Source: Candidatus Latescibacterota bacterium (GTDB taxonomy: Bacteria > Latescibacterota > UBA2968 > UBA8231). From it: a stretch of DNA of 27,067 nucleotides. The stretch lies in assembly GCA_021295675.1 (NCBI GenBank), contig JAGWBY010000030.1:7876-34942 (forward strand), in the 5' to 3' direction. The translations under genes and the position numbers were made by a program. The notes beneath the pieces are model-generated. The model saw only the letters and a list, made by a program, of their open reading frames with translations. It searched no databases and had not been told where the DNA came from. This document shows positions 7,879 to 14,728 of this stretch, piece by piece. Each line of letters starts with the position of its first letter. Position 1 is the first letter of the stretch.

Positions 7879-9039
7879 CTACTCGTAAACCTTCTCCCCC
7901 GTCTTGTGCTCCTCAATCCAATCCCAATCCACCTCCACGCCCAACCCCGGCCCTTCTGGCACTTCCACACAGCCGTTCTCATCCACTGAATCCAACTCGT
8001 CGAGCCAGCGCCTCTCGCTGTAAACCGCCGGCTTGGTATCGTTGACCAGAGGGTGTACCAAGCCCAACTCGTAATAGTTGGCATTGCGCAAGGTCGCCAT
8101 GATGTGGCGGTGCGCCAGACTGCCGCCGTGCAACTCCACGTCCAGCCCGTGCGACTCGGCCATAGCGGCAATCTTCATCACCCCAGTGATGCCGCCATCG
8201 ACGCTGCTATTGGCGCGCACGAAGTCAGTGGCACCGGCAGTAATCGTATCGGCCTTGGCCTCCAACCCGCGCACGTGTTCGCCCATCAGCATCGGCGTCT
8301 TGATTAGCTCGCGCAGCTTGACGTGAGCAAAGCGCGAAAACCCGCCGCCCCTAAACGGATCTTCATACCACATATAGCGCGCCTCGTCGCAGGCGCGACC
8401 CACCTTGAGCACATCCTCAAACGTGGGAAAACACCCAGCCGGATCAAGCAACAAATCCATATCGTCGCCCACTGCTGCGCGAATGGCTAACACCGCCGCC
8501 ACCTCGCGGTCAATCGGCCCGTTGACCCAGCCGTGGATCTTAAACGCCGGATAGCCGTATTGCTCCTTGCAGCGCAACGCGAATTGCGCGAAGTCATCCG
8601 GCGTCGTCAAACCGCCGTTTTCGTCGCCGTGGTAGGTCGAGGCGTAGGCCGGCAATTTCTTGCGCCAGCCCCCGCCCAAAAGCTCGTAGATCGGCGCGTC
8701 GTAGAGTTTGCCAGCAAAATCCCATAGCGCGGTGTCCACCGCGCCCGGCGGCGTGCCATCTTGGCCGCGCCGCGAACGCTTGAGATCGTGCCAGATGATC
8801 TCGCGGTCCAGGGGGTTGCGACCGAGCAAGTACTGCGCTGTGCGACCGTCGATGCCGCCGGGCGCGATGCCGCTGACCCCGGCGCTGGTCTCGATAGTCA
8901 GGATGCCGCCGCTCTGAGACAGGCGGCCCCCTTTTCTATAGACCGTGTCAAAGCCTAATTGCTCCTCTAGTTCCATATCGACGATCTCGTAGTTGAAATG
9001 CGTCGTAGTGATGCGGGTGATCTCGATATTTCGTGCCAT
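7879..9039 (-). CDS. Mandelate racemase/enolase-superfamily enzyme (probable sugar-acid dehydratase)
   Basis: This protein of about 386 residues shows the enolase-superfamily layout (numbering from the ATG at 9042): catalytic K168-x-H170 in AFKIHGW, metal ligands D200 (DLLLDPAG), E227 (WYEDPF) and E255 (MGEHV), then VDGG (D282) and H305 in ELHGG, the likely second base. The N-terminal capping domain contains GAVDTALWDFAGKL. K-x-H in place of K-x-K separates it from mandelate racemase proper; an acid-sugar dehydratase or epimerase is most likely. Two adjacent ATGs occur (9042, 9039); the Shine-Dalgarno spacing favours 9039. It lies 11 bases after the sulfatase gene, which suggests an operon for sulfated or acidic sugars. 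The stop is TAG. Confidence 0.92.
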   Translation of the reverse strand: MARNIEITRITTTHFNYEIVDMELEEQLGFDTVYRKGGRLSQSGGILTIETSAGVSGIAPGGIDGRTAQYLLGRNPLDREIIWHDLKRSRRGQDGTPPGAVDTALWDFAGKLYDAPIYELLGGGWRKKLPAYASTYHGDENGGLTTPDDFAQFALRCKEQYGYPAFKIHGWVNGPIDREVAAVLAIRAAVGDDMDLLLDPAGCFPTFEDVLKVGRACDEARYMWYEDPFRGGGFSRFAHVKLRELIKTPMLMGEHVRGLEAKADTITAGATDFVRANSSVDGGITGVMKIAAMAESHGLDVELHGGSLAHRHIMATLRNANYYELGLVHPLVNDTKPAVYSERRWLDELDSVDENGCVEVPEGPGLGVEVDWDWIEEHKTGEKVYE

Positions 9040-9045
9040 CATTAG

Positions 9046-9050
9046 CTCCT
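9046..9050 (-). promoter_or_regulatory. Ribosome binding site deciding the dehydratase start
   Basis: AGGAG on the minus strand is 6 bases before the ATG at 9039 and only 3 bases before the ATG at 9042, so the second ATG is the better start. It overlaps the very end of the sulfatase reading frame. Confidence 0.6.
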
Positions 9051-9398
9051 CTATTTTTGTGAGATTTCGTTTTCGTCCGCCGCCAGTGGTCCCACCGCCC
9101 CCAAACGCAGCGCGGGATAAAGCGTTTCAAAAAGCGGCGTGTCGCCAGTATCGCGGGCATAGCGCCAATAGAGCCGCGTCATTTTTTTAACCTGCTCGTT
9201 ATAGGCGGGATCCTGCGCCAGATTCTTCATTTCATAAGGGTCTTCGTCTAGCTGGTATAACTCGTCAAAATCAAAGCCGTTAAACACAAACTTCCACGGA
9301 CCGTCCCACACTACCCGCTGCGTCAGCCGGTGGCGATTGCCAAAGTATTCGGCATAACCTCGAGTCCATTCGTCGGCCACATTCGCCGGCTCGCGCAG
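9051..9398 (-). pseudogene. Sulfatase, C-terminal fragment (out of frame with the main part)
   Basis: This frame reads LREPANVADEWTRGYAEYFG and continues through WKFVFNGFDFDELYQLDEDP and YEMKNLAQDP, the typical sulfatase C-terminus ('aLYDLxxDPxExxNLa'). It ends ADENEISQK. It is continuous in meaning, but not in frame, with the middle fragment, whose homologous reading stops making sense after CEPVDG (codons 9401-9409). Only two bases separate VDG from LREP, where sulfatases normally have a longer linker, so several bases appear to be missing, not just one. An ORF caller would start it at an in-frame codon at 9380. As annotated it would not be translated with the catalytic part. Confidence 0.8.
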
Positions 9399-10354
9399 GC
9401 CCCATCAACAGGCTCGCAATCGGCCAGTTCCAACAACGTGGGACACAGATCGTGCAAGCCAACTCGACCTTGGCAAACAGCGCCCCTCGCAATCCTAGGC
9501 CCATGCACAATAAGCGGCACCTGATACACTTCTTCAAAAGCGGAAATATCCTTAAAGAACAGACCGTGCGCTCCCAACAAATCCCCGTGATCAGCGCACA
9601 TTACAACGATCGTATCGTCGAGTTTGCCCATCCCTTCGAGAAAGTCAATCACCCGCCCGAACTGGGCATCTATTTCGCTAATCGACGCAAAATAACACGC
9701 CCGCGCTGTACGCTTCTGCTCCTCATTGAGCTGACGCCAAATGCCCTGCGCCCGCCGATAAAGCCCCGGCCGATCCGCCAATTCATCATCGGCATTGGGC
9801 GGCGGCGGCAGCTCTTGCTCTGCATAGCGGTCGTAGAATTCACGGCTGGCGATAAAGGGATCGTGCGGCTCCTCAAAGCTGACAAAAGCACACCACGGAT
9901 CGTCGCTTTGTACCACTTCCTCCAGATAGCGCAGCGCCAGCGTCGTCGTCAGCCCCATGCTGCGCTCTTCCGCCGGCCGGTCAGTCACCCCGTAGAACAG
10001 ATGGGGCCCATAGCCGTGCGGCGCTTCAAGATAATGCGCCGGATCGCACTCCGGCCGCAGCGGCTTACCTTCCAGCACTTCGGCGACCAACCCATTGAAA
10101 AGCGCCCCACCCCGAACCCCGTTGACCTGCCAGCCAAAGCGATCCAGCGCATTATCGCGCTCGACGTGCCACTTGCCGAAATACCCCGTGCGATAGCCAG
10201 CATCTACCATGCGCTCGGCCCAATGCACCTTATCGGTGCGCAGCGCATGTAAATCCGGCACTTTGGGATAGAGCACCTCCAGCACCCCGTGGTTGTGCGG
10301 CATCAACCCGGTCATCAGACTCGCCCGGGTCGGCGAGCAGAGTAAAACGCACAC
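9323..10354 (-). CDS. Sulfatase, main catalytic fragment (type I, formylglycine-dependent)
   Basis: The 343-codon frame contains the sulfatase signature CSPTRASLMTG, whose Cys (codon 10337-10339) would be converted to formylglycine. It also has FGKWHVERDNALDRFGW, SFEEPHDPF, CADHGDLLGAHGLFFKD (metal-binding Asp/His) and VPLIVHGPR. Type I sulfatases remove sulfate esters from sugars or small molecules. The usual residues between the preceding VRF strand and the Cys (about 8-9) are missing: the Phe codon ends at 10344 and only four bases precede the Cys codon, with a frame change. The last ~25 residues of this ORF (after CEPVDG) are out of frame. Intact activity is therefore doubtful. It lies upstream of the dehydratase on the same strand. 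Confidence 0.88.
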   Translation of the reverse strand: MCVLLCSPTRASLMTGLMPHNHGVLEVLYPKVPDLHALRTDKVHWAERMVDAGYRTGYFGKWHVERDNALDRFGWQVNGVRGGALFNGLVAEVLEGKPLRPECDPAHYLEAPHGYGPHLFYGVTDRPAEERSMGLTTTLALRYLEEVVQSDDPWCAFVSFEEPHDPFIASREFYDRYAEQELPPPPNADDELADRPGLYRRAQGIWRQLNEEQKRTARACYFASISEIDAQFGRVIDFLEGMGKLDDTIVVMCADHGDLLGAHGLFFKDISAFEEVYQVPLIVHGPRIARGAVCQGRVGLHDLCPTLLELADCEPVDGACASRRMWPTNGLEVMPNTLAIATG

Positions 10355-10466
10355 CCTCCCCAGCCAGCCGGTCCAAATGCGGAGTTTGACAGACGTGATC
10401 GGAATCGAGCACGCGGGCCTGCATCTGGTCGGCCATTAGAAAGAGAATATTGGGTCTATTACTCAT
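10344..10466 (-). pseudogene. Sulfatase, N-terminal fragment (out of frame with the main part)
   Basis: From ATG 10466 the frame reads MSNRPNILFLMADQMQARVL and ends sensibly at LDRLAGEGVRF (10344). This is the canonical sulfatase opening, with the metal-binding Asp in LMADQ. Beyond this point the frame gives nonsense, while the next frame gives the catalytic CSPTR motif. AGGAAC lies about 9 bases before the ATG. The complete ancestral gene thus spanned 10466-9051, about 470 codons plus the missing bases. Confidence 0.8.
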
Positions 10467-10531
10467 CGTTATTTGTTCCTGAACATTGGTCGGCAATCTC
10501 GGTTTAGGGATTTAATAAAGGTTTCTAAGCG

Positions 10532-10610
10532 TCAATCCGCGTCTTCTTACTCCTGTGGACGCTTGGCTCGGCACACTATTGGTCGCGCAAAATGGCGAGC
10601 GGTTCGAGGG
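10532..10610. repeat. Direct repeat copy 1: decayed duplicate of the methylase gene 3' end
   Basis: These 79 bases align without gaps to 11525-11603, with 6 mismatches by my count. On the minus strand they encode a degraded copy of the methylase C-terminus: PLAILRDQ, then a stop where the methylase has Trp, then CAEPSVH and KKTRID. The copy lies downstream of the 277-residue gene, so that gene sits between the two copies. Confidence 0.85.
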
Positions 10611-10668
10611 ATAGTCGGAGGTCTTAATATGCAAACCTAATCTAGGCTGTAGTGCCGCTTAGAAAGCA

Positions 10669-11502
10669 TCAACGACCTCTATCTTTGAATATGTTTAAGG
10701 CCCCTTGAACTGCTTTAAGGCATTTACAGAGGACGGTGCTGGCTAGACTCGCAAAGAGGCTGGAGAAGATGATTTCTGCCAACCGATCCTCTTTTTTTTG
10801 CTCTATATTCTCAAACCTTTCAAAGCTTACGCCAATTTGAAAAGAGGGATTAATTTCTGTCTCTGCATTGTTGAAGCAACTCAGAACTTTGCCTTTGACA
10901 ATCTTCCCTAGATAAACCCGGCCCTTGAGCCCTTGGACCGGTGAGAAATCGTGGCCAAAGATTGGCTTAGACATATCTAAGCTAACAGCCGCCAAAATCA
11001 AATGCCGATGTTTATCGATATTGCAGAGTGTGTGGAGCATCCAGAACGCCGAAACATCAAACGGCAAATTTATGCCACCGGTATACGGTTGTAGACGCCG
11101 GATCATTTCCTCATCTCTTTGGCTGATGCCTTTGAGTTTTCGAGACTTTTCTTTATCCCATTTTGACTTGTCACTGACGATAGGAAATGAGTTGTACTGT
11201 CCCGGAGTCTGTCCATTGGTGAGGACCAACTGCCAGACGAGGTGATCGAGAGCGGACCGCAGATTGTAGAGGATTTCCCCGATCCTGACCGACCACCCAA
11301 GGGGGACTTTGGGTGTCTCGCCACGATATATCCATACTTGTTCGTCGGTATCCTCTCGGATCTCGCGATTGACTGATCGCCGCAACTCTTTACAAAATCT
11401 GTTCATTTCGTCTTTAAGTGAGGCCAATCCATCGTCGGCTCTTGCGACCTTCGCATTGACGCCTTCAAAGGAGACCAAGTTGTTATTCTTAATTTCGTTC
11501 AT
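10669..11502 (-). CDS. 277-residue protein with an R-x4-H motif (HEPN-like candidate), inserted next to the methylase
   Basis: This soluble protein is mostly helical, with no signal peptide or membrane span. After a coiled N-terminus (SLKDEMNRFCKELRRSVNRE) it has GEILYNLRSALDHLVWQL with R82-SALD-H87. R-x4-6-H is the catalytic signature of HEPN ribonucleases, and a second polar motif NIDKHRHL follows at residues 161-168. Many unnamed bacterial proteins share 'NLRSALDHLvwxL ... NIDKHR'; their function is unknown. The ATG at 11502 is 12 bases after the methylase stop, with a poor ribosome binding site. The gene is AT-richer than the methylase and lies between two 79-base direct repeats of the methylase end, which points to later insertion or replacement. 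The HEPN assignment is inference from one motif. Confidence 0.65.
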   Translation of the reverse strand: MNEIKNNNLVSFEGVNAKVARADDGLASLKDEMNRFCKELRRSVNREIREDTDEQVWIYRGETPKVPLGWSVRIGEILYNLRSALDHLVWQLVLTNGQTPGQYNSFPIVSDKSKWDKEKSRKLKGISQRDEEMIRRLQPYTGGINLPFDVSAFWMLHTLCNIDKHRHLILAAVSLDMSKPIFGHDFSPVQGLKGRVYLGKIVKGKVLSCFNNAETEINPSFQIGVSFERFENIEQKKEDRLAEIIFSSLFASLASTVLCKCLKAVQGALNIFKDRGR

Positions 11503-11514
11503 GGCGTCTTTTTA

Positions 11515-13029
11515 CTAACTGTTATCAATCCGCGTCTTCTTACCACCGTGGACGCTTGGCTCGGCGCACCATTGATCGCGCAAAATGGCGAGCGGTTCGA
11601 GGGCTGCTTCGGGAAGACGCAACAGTTCTACCAAGACGGCGCGGTCGAGGGCTTGGCGAGCGTCGTCCCGATACGCCTCGTTAGCTGGTAGAAACTCCTT
11701 TTCCTTGAACCGCTCAAAGATGTTCTCGGCTTGGGCTAGCTGTTCTTTGCTGAGAGAGCGCGGGTCTAAGACCGTAAGGCGGGGCAACTGAGTGATCGTG
11801 AGACACGCTCGGCCCTGCTGCTGTCGGGTACCGACCCACCAGAAGGCGAGGAGTCCCAGCGTCGTGTTGGACCACAAGACAAGAGGTAGTGTCCACTCAT
11901 CTTGCTCTAGGATGAAGTTGGGCCACGCCCGCCCACCAATCGCTTTGGCTGGCGTGAGGCAAGCGGTGAGGCTTTGCGAGTTGATACGAAAATCGAGGTT
12001 GAAGTGCAGTCGGGAGGCCACGCGATTCCAGACGGATACGGCCCGGTCGTCGCAGCCGGGGCGCACCTCTCCTTCGCTATCGGGCGGGACGACGAGGCTC
12101 CGTTCGCGCTTGGCGTCGTGGCTCCGCAAAACCGGATACTGCGGAATCCCCTGAATGGGAATGATTTCAAACGGTCCTCGCGGTACTCCATTGCTGATTC
12201 CCCCGGAAATGTCGAGGTGGTATAATCCTTCTTCACCAAGACTTCTGAGTTGAGTCGTGGGAAGCGGAGCGGAGTATCCTTGGGGCAGGCGGAGTGTCTT
12301 TTTTAATAATCCAAGGGCAGCATCGGCGAGCGTAGTTTCGCGGAGAGACGCACAACCACCTTGGCTCAAAGGGGCGCGAATGTACGTGCCAATAGTCTCG
12401 CGGTCGCCCACACAGACCCGTCCCTGACGAGCTTGAGGTGAGAGGCGACGCACCGACCGCGCTACCTCAAAGGATTCTGCGAGACTGCTTGGTCGGTGAT
12501 AGAGGTTGACGAACAGCGTTTTCCCGGATCCCTCTTGTCCGGCGCGGCACTTGGTGGCCACCACGAGGGCCTCGGCCATGCCCGTATCAGCCGAAAAGGC
12601 CAAGTCGGTCTGGCCGTGTGCAGCTATCGTCACGATCACGAGATCCTCGTACTCGACTTCAAGCAAGCGACGGACTTCTTTCCAAGATTCCCCGCTTACA
12701 CACACCGCCGGTAGCACTAAGGCAAGGACGCCCCCCGGCTTAGTTTTGACATGGGCAAGGTCTATGAAGTTAGAAGCCAGTCCCGCGTTCCCATGACCGA
12801 CTGGATTGGCTAATCTCCGACGTATCTCAGCTAGTCGCTTGGCCATGGCCCGTTGTTCGTCTTCGGTCTTGCCTAACCCGGCAAATGACGGCACTGGCAC
12901 CTCGGCCTTCTCGTGGTTAGTTGGCCGCGTGAAGGGAGGATTCATAATCACCAGATCAGCCGTTTCACGGGGGAGAATCATGTCTTGGCTCCCCTCGGTT
13001 TCCACATCTACGCCCGTGCCATGCGCCAC
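11515..13029 (-). CDS. N6-adenine DNA methylase, C-terminal part (motif IV and specificity region)
   Basis: The frame opens in the methylase catalytic domain and holds motif IV, DLVIMNPPFTRP (NPPF at residues 30-33), which binds the target adenine. The strands LASNFIDLAHVKTKPGGVLA and VLPAVCVSGESWKEVRRLLE are also typical. The remaining ~350 residues form a region rich in loops with helical segments, probably for DNA target recognition as in type IIG/type I-like enzymes. Homologous reading extends upstream of the ORF start to about 13115 (GSGKATYDGVGALDLIEDDA) without a start codon, so this is the second half of the frame-shifted methylase. It ends EPSVHGGKKTRIDNS, TAG, TAA. Without the first half it lacks the AdoMet site. 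Confidence 0.88.
   Translation of the reverse strand: MAHGTGVDVETEGSQDMILPRETADLVIMNPPFTRPTNHEKAEVPVPSFAGLGKTEDEQRAMAKRLAEIRRRLANPVGHGNAGLASNFIDLAHVKTKPGGVLALVLPAVCVSGESWKEVRRLLEVEYEDLVIVTIAAHGQTDLAFSADTGMAEALVVATKCRAGQEGSGKTLFVNLYHRPSSLAESFEVARSVRRLSPQARQGRVCVGDRETIGTYIRAPLSQGGCASLRETTLADAALGLLKKTLRLPQGYSAPLPTTQLRSLGEEGLYHLDISGGISNGVPRGPFEIIPIQGIPQYPVLRSHDAKRERSLVVPPDSEGEVRPGCDDRAVSVWNRVASRLHFNLDFRINSQSLTACLTPAKAIGGRAWPNFILEQDEWTLPLVLWSNTTLGLLAFWWVGTRQQQGRACLTITQLPRLTVLDPRSLSKEQLAQAENIFERFKEKEFLPANEAYRDDARQALDRAVLVELLRLPEAALEPLAILRDQWCAEPSVHGGKKTRIDNS
11525..11603. repeat. Direct repeat copy 2: native 3' end of the methylase gene
   Basis: This is the parental copy of the 79-base repeat. It encodes the last ~26 residues of the methylase (EPLAILRDQWCAEPSVHGGK and on). 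The other copy at 10532-10610 carries a stop in place of the Trp codon, so direction of decay is clear. Confidence 0.85.
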
Positions 13030-13073
13030 TGTGGCACCAGTGCCAAACAGCGACGGCGCAGCGTCGTCCTCAA

Positions 13074-14429
13074 TCAGATCAAGTGCCCCAACGCCATCGT
13101 ATGTCGCTTTTCCTGACCCTGCTGTCCGTAGGGCAATGTGTGAACACGGGTGCGGCCAAAAGTCGTCCCCGGATGAGCGCTCGACAGCATGGACGCGGTA
13201 AGGTGCGTTGCCGCCGGCATAATGTCCGCAGCGATGAGGGCGCGTTCCATCATTTGCTGATGCAGCGCCTGATCGTCGCCACCAGTCCGCCGATAGCGCA
13301 CCGCTAGGGCGCGATACGCCGCAGAGATCAGAGCACCCGTGCCACAGGCCAGATCGGCGACTCGGAGACTAGTGAGAGCATCCGGGTCGGACCAATCCGT
13401 TTCCGCGTCCAAACGAGCCACTGCCAACTCGCCGAGCAGAGCCGCCGAGGTCGGCAGCGTGTAGAATGTGGCGAGAAACTTCCGATCGGCGATGAGCCGT
13501 TGGAACATACGCCCGGAGAGATCGTGCAAGGTGGTAGCCCCCAAGCCTGCCAAGTCGCTGGCCGCCTGAGCAAGGCGATTGAGGACCGCATTTGCTGTGC
13601 CGTCGGGGATCGGCAGCAGCAAATCGGAAGCAATGCGGAAGATTGGGTAATAGTTGATGTTATCGAGGATATGCTGCCAACACTCAAGCAAACGGCTCTT
13701 GCTAACGTCGTTGCGCCCCGGAATACGCAATTGGTCAATAGTGGGAATCCCATGCGCTTCAACAATAGCGGTGTGAAAAACGAGCGCGTTGGCGACGATG
13801 GCCATAGCCATGCGTGAAGTTTGCTCGCCGTCTTCTTGATGGAGGGACTGCGCCATATTCTCCAGCGCATGGGTACCAGCGGTTTCACGCAACTTACCAG
13901 CGGCCTCGCCAATACTCTGCTCCAGAATCTGCGTTCCCTCGGCGAGCAGCCGCTCAGACAGCGAGACATTTTCAATACAGCTAGCGAGATCGTCAATACT
14001 ACCGGCGAGCCAACCCGTGGCCGGCCAACGCACAGCCATATCCGCCTCTTGCAACGAATACGTGCAGTAGTGGAACTCGGCCGCCTCGATATGCTGCTCT
14101 AAGTCCACCTGCGGCACCTCGCTCAGTTCCCGTGGTACCTGGACGGCGATAGTCTGCTCGATCCGGTCGCCGTTGTATTGCAAAAATTGTCCTAGACGGG
14201 CTTGGGCATCCGCTTCGACACTGCGCGCTGGCATAAACTCCGTCTCCAAGACGACCGGAATGCCGCCCGGCGGGCGAATGACGATGTCCGGCCGCAGTGC
14301 CGTCTCACGGAGGACGCCCTGTTGCTCCACTCCGGTGTGATCGCGCCAACGCGGATGCTTGGTCTGCAGCACATCCAAAAGCCGAACATTAAAGGCAATT
14401 TCGCTAGTTCGGGACGTCTGAACATTCAC
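13074..14429 (-). CDS. N6-adenine DNA methylase, N-terminal part (nuclease-like domain plus AdoMet-binding motif)
   Basis: This 451-codon frame has AdoMet motif I VADLACGTGALI (residues 357-368), preceded by FLATFYTLPTSAALLGELA, the helix normally found before motif I in class I N6-adenine methylases. The first 100 residues carry RPDIVIRPPGGIPVVLETEF: P-D (47-48) and E62-x-E64 resemble a PD-(D/E)xK nuclease core, but with Glu where Lys is expected. The whole protein (with the next frame, about 970 residues) resembles single-chain restriction-modification enzymes. The reading frame is lost near 13115-13125 in GQQG: the last ~13 residues are nonsense, and the true continuation is one base back. 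The start is a GTG at 14429 overlapping the antitoxin-like stop (GTGA). Confidence 0.88.
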   Translation of the reverse strand: MNVQTSRTSEIAFNVRLLDVLQTKHPRWRDHTGVEQQGVLRETALRPDIVIRPPGGIPVVLETEFMPARSVEADAQARLGQFLQYNGDRIEQTIAVQVPRELSEVPQVDLEQHIEAAEFHYCTYSLQEADMAVRWPATGWLAGSIDDLASCIENVSLSERLLAEGTQILEQSIGEAAGKLRETAGTHALENMAQSLHQEDGEQTSRMAMAIVANALVFHTAIVEAHGIPTIDQLRIPGRNDVSKSRLLECWQHILDNINYYPIFRIASDLLLPIPDGTANAVLNRLAQAASDLAGLGATTLHDLSGRMFQRLIADRKFLATFYTLPTSAALLGELAVARLDAETDWSDPDALTSLRVADLACGTGALISAAYRALAVRYRRTGGDDQALHQQMMERALIAADIMPAATHLTASMLSSAHPGTTFGRTRVHTLPYGQQGQEKRHTMALGHLI

Positions 14430-14668
14430 GATTCCACATCCTTTGAGGTCAGCCCTGCTTGGTCCATAGAGAACTCAATAGCGACGAGCGGATCTACATC
14501 AGCCATCGGGTAACACTCACGCTCATAGGCTTCTACCAACAGGAACAAGGCTTTTAATTCTTCCCCCCGTGGAGTGCCTTTGGGAGATCCCCACAGTTCA
14601 TCAATACGGGCCATAGCCCGTGCGTGATCAGTTTCAGTGCGAATAGGCTCTAAGCGGTGCATGGTCAT
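14426..14668 (-). CDS. HigA-like antitoxin fragment (N-terminal domain only)
   Basis: The 80 residues (MTMHRLEPIRTETDHARAMA onward, through IDELWGSPKGTPRGEEL and LVEAYERECYP, to MDQAGLTSKDVES) match the N-terminal half of HigA/COG5499-type antitoxins. These normally continue after 'GLTxKDLE' with about 35-40 residues of helix-turn-helix. Here the protein stops exactly there, and none of the following frames encodes the missing part. The stop overlaps the GTG start of the methylase by four bases, so the two are coupled. GAAAGG lies about 5 bases before the ATG. No HigB toxin is adjacent. It may be a relic, or a small protein retained to regulate methylase translation. DNA binding is unlikely. 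Confidence 0.75.
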   Translation of the reverse strand: MTMHRLEPIRTETDHARAMARIDELWGSPKGTPRGEELKALFLLVEAYERECYPMADVDPLVAIEFSMDQAGLTSKDVES

Positions 14669-14728
14669 GCCTTTCTCGCATCGGGGATGTTATTGTACTT
14701 CAAGTCCTGATTCTGGCGAGGATAAATA

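Noticed and set aside
9452..10252. A 266-codon plus-strand ORF opposite the sulfatase
   Set aside because: It is a low-complexity, Arg/Pro-rich mirror of the sulfatase coding strand with no recognisable motif; the sulfatase reading has clear family signatures.
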